This document shows positions 1 to 5,600 of a stretch of DNA of 6,870 nucleotides, in pieces (position 1 is the stretch's first letter; each line of letters opens with the position of its first letter). Origin of the DNA: an uncultured Christensenella sp. (lineage in GTDB: Bacteria; Bacillota; Clostridia; Christensenellales; UBA1242); the NCBI GenBank assembly GCA_905212505.1, contig CAJMEO010000021.1, positions 1-6,870 of the forward strand. The letters are read 5' to 3'. Under the pieces are notes generated by a model, which worked only from the letters and a program-made list of their open reading frames with translations, had not been told where the DNA came from and made no database searches. Position numbers and translations under genes: made by a program.

Positions 1-17
1 TAAAATTAAAAAAATAA

Positions 18-1043
<1,026 letters not shown>

Positions 1044-1140
1044 GTGAAATACAATAATTAAGTTAATGATAAATCTATACCATAAAAAATAATAGTTATT
1101 AAAATTGTTTTAAGTTTTATTTAAAAAATCTAAAAAATTT

Positions 1141-1210
1141 AAACAAAAAAGGGCCTATTGTTCAAGAAATGTTTGCATTTCTTGTGTGGTTTGGCACTTT
1201 TTTGTTTTTT
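1141..1210. terminator. Compound hairpin, probable two-way terminator between gap and ldh
   Basis: An outer stem pairs 1141-1155 (AAACAAAAAAGGGCC) with 1193-1207 (GGCACTTTTTTGTTT), with one mismatch in 15 pairs. Inside it, a perfect 9-bp stem pairs CAAGAAATG (1163-1171) with CATTTCTTG (1176-1184) around a TTTG loop. An asymmetric internal loop of 7 and 8 bases separates the two stems. The A-tract on one side and T-tract on the other give a U-run on either strand, as expected for a two-way terminator between converging genes. It is longer and more structured than a minimal terminator. The pairing is seen directly; the function is inferred. Confidence 0.7.
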
Positions 1211-1245
1211 ATATAACGAATATTTTTTAATTAAAATAAATTGAT

Positions 1246-1325
1246 AAATGTCAATATAAATAAATGTCAATATAAATAAATGTCAATATAAATAAATGTC
1301 AATATAATAAAATGCTAATATATTT
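1246..1325. repeat. 16-bp tandem repeat, four copies plus a degenerate fifth
   Basis: The unit AAATGTCAATATAAAT repeats head to tail at 1246, 1262, 1278 and 1294. The first three copies are identical. The fourth differs only in its last three bases, and a clearly diverged fifth occupies 1310-1325. The array lies in the non-coding stretch 1044-1330 and ends five bases before the ldh stop codon. Apart from the compound hairpin at 1141-1210 and this array, that stretch shows only AT-rich sequence. The copies abut without spacers, so this is not a CRISPR array. On the minus strand each full unit contains TTGACA. Its function is unknown, and it may be a simple slippage-prone minisatellite. Confidence 0.9.
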
Positions 1326-1330
1326 ATAAA

Positions 1331-2239
1331 TTACACATTAAATTTATTTAAAACATTTTGAATTGCGTTAACACTTTCTTCAAATTTTGTTATATCTTTA
1401 TCTTTTAAATTTAAATCAAGAACCTTTTCAACACCATTTTTTCCAATAATTGTTGGTTGACCGATATATAAATTATAAGTTTCATTATATGATGAAACAG
1501 TGTAAACACGATGACTATCATCCAATATAGCATTTGTAATTTTTGCAAGACAAATTCCAATTCCATAACTTGTGTTGCCTTTTTTGTTTATAATATCATA
1601 TGCTGAATTACGAACGTCATAAGTTATTTTGCTCATATCGTTTTTAGTTAAAAATTTATTAGCTTTATCAAGACCAATTTGGGTGTTAGACCATGGAATA
1701 AATTCACTATCTCCATGTTCGCCAATAACATAACCGTGAATACTTTTTGGGCTTATATTAAGTTTTTCACTTATCAAAAATCTTAATCTTGCCGTGTCAA
1801 GAATTGTTCCACTTCCCATAACTTTGTGTTTGTCAAAGCCGCTTAGCTTTTGAGTGATTTGTGTCATAACGTCAAGGGGGTTTGTGGCAATTAAATATAT
1901 TCCATTAAAGTTTGTTTGGTTAATTTCACTAATTATGCTTTTAAACACTTCGTAATTTTTTTTGACCAAATCAAGCCTTGTTTCTCCAACATTCTGATTT
2001 CTTCCGGCACAGATACAAACTATATCGGCATCATTGCAATCTTTATAATCTCCGGCGTAAATTTTCATTTTGTTTGGGGCAAAACTTACTGCATGCATAA
2101 GATCAAGGGCTTCACCTTCACATTTGTCTTTGTTGATATCAATCAAAACAAGTTCATTAACACGGTTTTTTTGGTTTATCAAACTATAAGCATAACTCAT
2201 GCCAACATTTCCACACCCAATTAACACAACTTTACTCAT
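1331..2239 (-). CDS. ldh: L-lactate dehydrogenase
   Basis: This cytosolic enzyme reduces pyruvate to L-lactate and regenerates NAD+, the fermentative counterpart of GAPDH. The Rossmann glycine motif is IGCGNVG (7-13), with NAD-preferring Asp34 in VLIDIN. The active-site loop NQNVGETR (81-88) has Gln82 at the position that separates lactate from malate dehydrogenases (Arg in malate dehydrogenases), and Arg88 matches the catalytic loop arginine. ATNPLD (118-123), the Asp148/Arg151 pair in LDTARLR, and proton-relay His175 in GEHGDSE complete the site. At 302 residues it is slightly shorter than the typical 310-320. Start: AGGAGA at 2246-2251 lies six bases upstream of the ATG. A gap of 67 bases without an obvious terminator separates it from the upstream XRE gene on the same strand, so they may be cotranscribed. 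I see no convincing promoter of its own, only AT-rich candidates such as TATAAA. A malate dehydrogenase is less likely because of Gln82. Confidence 0.95.
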   Translation of the reverse strand: MSKVVLIGCGNVGMSYAYSLINQKNRVNELVLIDINKDKCEGEALDLMHAVSFAPNKMKIYAGDYKDCNDADIVCICAGRNQNVGETRLDLVKKNYEVFKSIISEINQTNFNGIYLIATNPLDVMTQITQKLSGFDKHKVMGSGTILDTARLRFLISEKLNISPKSIHGYVIGEHGDSEFIPWSNTQIGLDKANKFLTKNDMSKITYDVRNSAYDIINKKGNTSYGIGICLAKITNAILDDSHRVYTVSSYNETYNLYIGQPTIIGKNGVEKVLDLNLKDKDITKFEESVNAIQNVLNKFNV

Positions 2240-2306
2240 AATAAATCTCCTATTAACATTATTTTATATAATTTTTTAAAAAAAATAAAGGGAATTTTGC
2301 ATAAAT

Positions 2307-2504
2307 TTAATTTCCAAGCAAAAAATCACAACTTACATCAAAAAATTGGGCTAAATTTAAAATATAACTCGCTTTAGGTTCGTTAATGCCTTTTTCCCAA
2401 AAATCAATTGCCTTTTGGGTTACTCCAATTTCACTGGCCAGTTTTGAAAGATTTTTATTTTTTCTTAATTCTAAGATTCTTTCTCCTATTATTGATTGTG
2501 GCAT
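2307..2504 (-). CDS. Small XRE-family helix-turn-helix transcriptional regulator
   Basis: This is a 65-residue protein made almost wholly of one Cro/C1-type DNA-binding domain. IGERILELRKNKNLS (6-20) is helix 1. KLASEIGVTQKAIDFWEKG (21-39) carries helices 2 and 3, the recognition unit. INEPKASYILNLAQFFDVSCDFLLG (40-64) forms helices 4 and 5. The sequence resembles stand-alone XRE regulators common in Firmicutes. Between LS and LA there is one residue where most relatives have three, so the helix 1-2 turn looks about two residues short. No Shine-Dalgarno sequence precedes the ATG. A TAAAAT at 2516-2511 on the minus strand is a possible -10 box that would give a nearly leaderless mRNA. The gene is divergent from the TM2 gene across a palindromic promoter region and lies 67 bases upstream of ldh. 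It is probably an autorepressor; the target is inferred only from position. Confidence 0.9.
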   Translation of the reverse strand: MPQSIIGERILELRKNKNLSKLASEIGVTQKAIDFWEKGINEPKASYILNLAQFFDVSCDFLLGN

Positions 2505-2515
2505 ATAAATATTTT

Positions 2516-2529
2516 AGTAGAAAATTACT
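2516..2529. promoter_or_regulatory. Second, imperfect copy of the putative operator
   Basis: AGTAGAAAATTACT matches the perfect palindrome at 2545-2558 in 11 of 14 positions and keeps both outer arms (AGTA and TACT). It starts 29 bp from that copy, close to three helical turns, and lies 12 bases upstream of the XRE start codon. A protein bound here would cover the region where XRE transcription should begin. The similarity is seen in the sequence; operator function is inferred. Confidence 0.45.
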
Positions 2530-2537
2530 CAAAATAC

Positions 2538-2567
2538 TTGACTTAGTAGAATTCTACTTGATATAAT
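2538..2567 (+). promoter_or_regulatory. Sigma-A-type promoter of the TM2 gene
   Basis: A -35 box TTGACT (2538-2543) and a perfect -10 box TATAAT (2562-2567) are separated by 18 bases. Transcription would begin near 2574, giving a leader of roughly 37 bases with AAAGGAGA at 2598-2605 before the ATG at 2611. The 18-base spacer contains the entire perfect palindrome 2545-2558. Confidence 0.75.
2545..2558. promoter_or_regulatory. Perfect 14-bp palindrome, putative XRE operator
   Basis: AGTAGAATTCTACT is a perfect inverted repeat that lies wholly between the -35 and -10 boxes of the TM2 gene promoter. A dimeric repressor bound here would block RNA polymerase. The size and symmetry fit Cro/C1-type dimer operators, and the adjacent divergent gene encodes such a protein. 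A direct repeat TACTTGA occurs at 2535-2541 and 2555-2561, overlapping the right arm and the -35 box. Symmetry and position are direct observations; the binding partner is inferred. Confidence 0.65.
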
Positions 2568-2610
2568 TATTTTAGTTAAATTTAACAAAATATATTCAAA
2601 GGAGAAATTT

Positions 2611-2949
2611 ATGGAAAAAGAAAAAGTAAATGCATTATATATGCAATATCAAGATTTAGTTCCACAAGAGCAAAGAATGAATTTAAAAAGGAATTTAGAA
2701 AAAGCTTCTGACGAATCTTATGAAAATGTTTCTATGGTTAAAACTTACAATCCAATGATTGTTTTAATCTGTTCAATTTTTTTAGGAGGGCTTGGCGTTG
2801 ATAGGTTTTTAATTGGCGACGTTGGTCTTGGTGTTTGCAAGCTATTGTTCGGTTGGTTGACTTTTGGAATTTGGCCACTTGTTGATATCTTTTTTTCATA
2901 TAAAAAAGCAAAAGAGAAAAATTTAAACAATATAATTTCAGCATTATAA
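2611..2949 (+). CDS. TM2 domain-containing small membrane protein
   Basis: This 112-residue protein has a charged soluble N-terminal segment (1-45, rich in Glu, Lys and Gln) followed by a TM2 domain. The first membrane helix is about 48-63 (PMIVLICSIFLGGLGV). It leads into the family hallmark GGLGVDRFLIGD (59-70), with the conserved Asp-Arg-Phe in the turn. A second hydrophobic stretch runs about 71-95 (GLGVCKLL to VDIFF), and a basic tail KKAKEKN follows. The fold is predicted to be a helical hairpin in the cytoplasmic membrane. The molecular function of bacterial TM2 proteins is not established, and I do not assign one. The start is supported by AAAGGAGA six to eight bases upstream. The 16 bases AAAGGAGAAATTTATG across this start are identical to those across the gap start (17-32). 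The gene appears monocistronic: it has its own promoter with an embedded palindrome and a hairpin terminator 18 bases after the stop. Confidence 0.9.
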   Translation: MEKEKVNALYMQYQDLVPQEQRMNLKRNLEKASDESYENVSMVKTYNPMIVLICSIFLGGLGVDRFLIGDVGLGVCKLLFGWLTFGIWPLVDIFFSYKKAKEKNLNNIISAL

Positions 2950-2967
2950 TTCTTATTTGTCTAAAGC

Positions 2968-2996
2968 AAAAAAGCCTTTTTGGCTTTTTTTGTTTT
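2968..2996 (+). terminator. Rho-independent terminator after the TM2 gene
   Basis: AAAAAAGCC (2968-2976) pairs with GGCTTTTTT (2982-2990) across a five-T loop, and a T-rich run continues to about 2996. It follows the TM2 stop codon directly and precedes the promoter of the next gene, so it isolates the two transcription units. Confidence 0.85.
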
Positions 2997-3000
2997 ATTA

Positions 3001-3030
3001 TTGACTAGACTTCAATAATTTTGCTATAAT
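3001..3030 (+). promoter_or_regulatory. Extended -10 promoter of the ABC-F/hydrolase operon
   Basis: TTGACT (3001-3006) and TATAAT (3025-3030) are 18 bases apart, and TGC directly before the -10 box makes an extended -10 element. Transcription should start near 3037, which leaves a leader of only about 13 bases containing AGGAG (3039-3043). The boxes and spacing match the TM2 gene promoter, but there is no palindrome in this spacer. Confidence 0.8.
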
Positions 3031-3049
3031 TAAATCTTAGGAGAGAGAT

Positions 3050-4618
3050 ATGATACAGGCAATAGATGTTAGTTTAATTGTGGGCAACAAAAAATTGTTT
3101 CAGGATGTTAATTTGAAATTTACAAAGGGCAATTGTTATGGCATTATTGGTGCAAATGGTGCAGGGAAAAGCACATTTTTAAAATTGCTTTCTGGTGAAA
3201 TTGAAACAACAAAAGGCGAAATTGTTTTGGACAAAAATGAAAGAATGAGTGTTTTAAATCAAAACCAAAACGCATTCAACGACAAAACGGTTTTGGAAAC
3301 CGTTCTTCTTGGGCATAAGAGACTTGTTGAAATTATGCATGAAAAAGACGCTTTATATGCAAAAAATGATTTTAGCGAAGAAGATGGCATTAAGGCGGGC
3401 GAGCTTGAACAAGAATTTTTAGATTTAAATGGTTGGGAAGCCGAAGGTGAAGCCGAAACTTTGTTAGATTCTATTGGTGTCAGCCGAGAGGTTTTTAATT
3501 CGCTTATGGGGGAACTTGACAGTAAAATTAAAGTTAAAGTTTTGCTTGCTCAAGCCTTGTTTTTTAACCCTGATGTTTTAATTTTGGATGAACCAACAAA
3601 CAACTTAGACGCCAAAACAATTAATTGGCTTGAAGATTATTTAATTGATTTTCCAAACACGATAATAACGGTTTCGCATAACAGACACTTTTTAAATAAG
3701 GTTTGCACACACATTTGTGATGTTGATTACGGAAAAATAACAATGTTTGTTGGGAACTATGATTTTTGGTATGAAACAAGTCAATTAATTTTGCGTCAAC
3801 AAAAAGAAGCAAACAAAAAAGCCGAAGCCAGAGCGAAAGAACTTCAAGATTTTATTGCAAGATTCAGTGCAAATGCAAGCAAATCAAGGCAAGCGACCTC
3901 AAGAAAAAAAGAACTTGAAAAACTTACAATTGAAGATATAAAGCCAAGCAGCAGAAGATATCCTTATATTGATTTTAAATTTGAACGTGATATTGGAAAT
4001 GAAGTTTTGATGGTTGAAAATTTAACAAAAAAAGGCGTGTTTGAAAATGTGAGTTTCACAGTGCTTAAAGGCGAAAAGATTGCATTTTTTAGTGATCAAA
4101 GCACAACAATATCAACTTTATTTGACATTTTAACAGGTGTTGACAATGATTTTCAAGGAAAAGTTGTTTGGGGAAAAACAATCACATATTCTTATCTTCC
4201 AAAAAATTATGATAATTTATTTAACAACGATTTGATGCTAACTGATTGGCTAGGCCAGTTTTCAAAAGAAAAAGATATAACATACTTAAGAAGTTGGCTT
4301 GGAAGGATGCTATTTTCTGGTGAAGAGGCTATAAAAAAGGCTAGCGTTTTAAGCGGTGGTGAAAAAGTTAGATGTATGTTTTCAAAAATGATGCTTGAAG
4401 GGGGAAATGTTCTTGTTATGGACGAGCCTATCAATCATTTAGACCTTGAAAGCATTCAATCGTTAAATAATGGAATGAAAAACTTTAAGGGCTGCATTTT
4501 GTTTTCAACAAGCGACCAAGAAATTTTAAGCACTGTTGCCAATAGAATTATAGTTGTTAATAACAAAAAAGAATTTGACAAACAAATGTCTTATGATGAA
4601 TATATAACGCAAAACTAG
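3050..4618 (+). CDS. ykpA: ABC-F family ATPase, YkpA/YbiT type
   Basis: This is a cytosolic tandem-ATPase protein without membrane segments. ABC-F proteins act at the ribosome; the cellular role of the YkpA/YbiT branch is poorly defined. NBD1 has Walker A GANGAGKST (34-42), Q-loop Gln71, Walker B VLILDE with catalytic Glu181, and the SH switch His210. Its signature at 152-160 reads LMGELDSKI instead of LSGGE. The linker (about 241-310) carries the branch-typical RFSANASKSRQATSR (271-285). In NBD2 the Walker A is degenerate (FSDQSTTIST, 347-356, with Ile354 for Lys), Pro384 stands about where the Q-loop Gln should be, and Ser488 replaces the switch His. The signature LSGGEK (434-439) and Walker B Glu459 remain. 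At 522 residues it is close to the usual length of about 540. AGGAG at 3039-3043 fixes the start. The stop overlaps the next gene's ribosome binding site, which indicates an operon with translational coupling. Confidence 0.92.
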   Translation: MIQAIDVSLIVGNKKLFQDVNLKFTKGNCYGIIGANGAGKSTFLKLLSGEIETTKGEIVLDKNERMSVLNQNQNAFNDKTVLETVLLGHKRLVEIMHEKDALYAKNDFSEEDGIKAGELEQEFLDLNGWEAEGEAETLLDSIGVSREVFNSLMGELDSKIKVKVLLAQALFFNPDVLILDEPTNNLDAKTINWLEDYLIDFPNTIITVSHNRHFLNKVCTHICDVDYGKITMFVGNYDFWYETSQLILRQQKEANKKAEARAKELQDFIARFSANASKSRQATSRKKELEKLTIEDIKPSSRRYPYIDFKFERDIGNEVLMVENLTKKGVFENVSFTVLKGEKIAFFSDQSTTISTLFDILTGVDNDFQGKVVWGKTITYSYLPKNYDNLFNNDLMLTDWLGQFSKEKDITYLRSWLGRMLFSGEEAIKKASVLSGGEKVRCMFSKMMLEGGNVLVMDEPINHLDLESIQSLNNGMKNFKGCILFSTSDQEILSTVANRIIVVNNKKEFDKQMSYDEYITQN

Positions 4619-4621
4619 GAG
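4617..4621 (+). promoter_or_regulatory. Ribosome binding site overlapping the upstream stop codon
   Basis: AGGAG shares its first two bases with the TAG stop (4616-4618) of the ABC-F gene and lies five bases before the hydrolase ATG at 4627. Ribosomes ending on the first gene would sit on the start region of the second, as in translational coupling. Confidence 0.8.
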
Positions 4622-4626
4622 TTTTT

Positions 4627-5229
4627 ATGGTAATTAAAAAATTGGTTTTAAGTTTTATGAAAACAAACTGTTATTTTGTTATAAATAACAATGAATGTTT
4701 GGTAATTGACCCTGCGTGCGATGCAGAAAATATAATTAATTTTGCAAAAAAAAATAACTTAATTGTTAAAGCAATACTATTAACTCATGGGCATTTTGAC
4801 CATGTTGGAGCATGTAAAGACCTTCAAAAAATGGGAATTAAAACTTATGTTAGCAAAATAGAGGCAAAAAATTTAATAGAAAATCCAAAACTTTTGGGGT
4901 TAAGGCAAAGCACGTTTTTTGAACCAGATTATTTGCTTGAAGATGGTGAAGAACTTAATATTATTGATTTGAAGATTAAGAGTTTGTTAACGAGCGGACA
5001 CACTGAAGGGTCAATGAGTTTTTTGATTGAAAACAATTTGTTTTGCGGAGACACAATCTTTGCGGGCGGAAGTTATGGCCGAACTGATTTGTTTTCTGGG
5101 AATTTTGATAAAATAAAACATTCAATAAAAAATATTATTTTTAATCTTGATGAAAACATAAAATTATTTCCTGGACATGGAAAAGAAAGTGATATAAAAA
5201 CAGAAAAACACTTATTAACCGATTTTTAG
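4627..5229 (+). CDS. Metallo-beta-lactamase fold hydrolase, glyoxalase II-like
   Basis: This 200-residue single-domain protein has the full set of binuclear metal ligands. THGHFDH (53-59) supplies His54, His56, Asp58 and His59. GHTEGS (124-129) supplies His125, GDTIF (141-145) supplies bridging Asp142, and PGHG (182-185) supplies His184. The order and wording match the short glyoxalase II-like (YcbL-type) thioesterase/hydrolase group, which lacks the C-terminal substrate domain of classical hydroxyacylglutathione hydrolase. The true substrate cannot be told from sequence; a small thioester is likely. It has no signal peptide and is cytosolic. It is the second gene of the operon with the ABC-F ATPase, eight bases downstream. 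Its last 15 bases overlap the tail of the opposite-strand gene at 5215-5418, and no strong terminator is visible after it. Confidence 0.92.
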   Translation: MVIKKLVLSFMKTNCYFVINNNECLVIDPACDAENIINFAKKNNLIVKAILLTHGHFDHVGACKDLQKMGIKTYVSKIEAKNLIENPKLLGLRQSTFFEPDYLLEDGEELNIIDLKIKSLLTSGHTEGSMSFLIENNLFCGDTIFAGGSYGRTDLFSGNFDKIKHSIKNIIFNLDENIKLFPGHGKESDIKTEKHLLTDF

Positions 5230-5418
5230 ATAATTTTCATTTTCAAGAAGTTTTAAATATTCTTCAAAATATTTTTGTCTTATTGGCATGGGTGCGTGAT
5301 TTTTAAAGTATAAAACAAGAGCGGGGCGTATTCCATTATAATCATCAATGATTGTGTAGTAACTAAGGTCACCTTGTTTGATTAATTTTTTCGCTTTTGC
5401 GTGATAATTAAAATACAT
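5215..5418 (-). CDS. Small conserved-looking hypothetical protein
   Basis: This is a 67-residue cytosolic protein with no membrane segment or cysteine. It has a basic N-terminus (HAKAKKLIKQG, 6-16), a central YNGIRPALVLYF (27-38), and APMPIRQKYFEEYLKLL (42-58). The pattern 'YNGI.PALVLYF...PMPIR...EEYL' resembles a family of roughly 70-residue conserved proteins I recall from Firmicutes, but I know no function and assign none. Amino-acid use and the lack of low-complexity sequence support a real gene rather than a shadow: the overlap with the hydrolase is only 15 bases, tail to tail. There is no clear ribosome binding site before the ATG at 5418, so the exact start is less certain. The promoter would lie in the AT-rich gap 5419-5600, where I see no strong match. 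Confidence 0.72.
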   Translation of the reverse strand: MYFNYHAKAKKLIKQGDLSYYTIIDDYNGIRPALVLYFKNHAPMPIRQKYFEEYLKLLENENYLKIG

Positions 5419-5570
5419 ATTATTATTTTGTGATTATTTTCAAAAAATATAAATGCAAAATTGAAACTTCGTTAATATAAACATATGCCAATATATTTAA
5501 TTAAAATTACATTGGATATCAAGTTTAGTTACAAAATATATTTAATATTCTATATTTATATTGCAATTTT

Positions 5571-5576
5571 TATAAT
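5571..5576 (+). promoter_or_regulatory. Candidate -10 box of the helicase gene
   Basis: TATAAT lies 24 bases before the helicase start codon. At 17-base spacing the -35 position reads TTCTAT (5548-5553), a poor match. The rest of the gene-free stretch 5419-5600 is almost pure AT with no clear hairpin or repeat. Because that background gives many chance matches, this is a weak call. Confidence 0.35.
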
Positions 5577-5600
5577 TTTATTTAAAAAAAGTGGGGAATT

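Noticed and set aside
1246..1325. Tandem repeats as a CRISPR array or plasmid-type iterons
   Set aside because: The copies abut with no spacers, the unit is only 16 bp, and there are no cas or replication initiator genes nearby.
1916..2224. 102-codon open frame on the plus strand
   Set aside because: It lies wholly antisense within ldh, which has complete active-site motifs, and its own translation shows no domain or ribosome binding site.
2240..2306. A 14-codon minus-strand frame before ldh as a leader peptide
   Set aside because: It has no ribosome binding site, it is composed of poly-A/T codons, and no attenuator hairpin follows.
2738..2944. Minus-strand open frames of 60-70 codons opposite the TM2 gene
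   Set aside because: They are shadows of a recognisable TM2-domain gene with a promoter, ribosome binding site and terminator on the plus strand.
5255..5276. AT-only hairpin (AAATATT, loop CTTCAA, AATATTT) as terminator of the hydrolase operon
   Set aside because: It is seven A-T pairs with no GC, inside the opposite-strand coding sequence, and too weak to call.
5419..5600. Riboswitch or RNA gene in the AT-rich gap before the helicase
   Set aside because: I found no conserved-looking stems or GC-containing pairing, only near-pure AT sequence.
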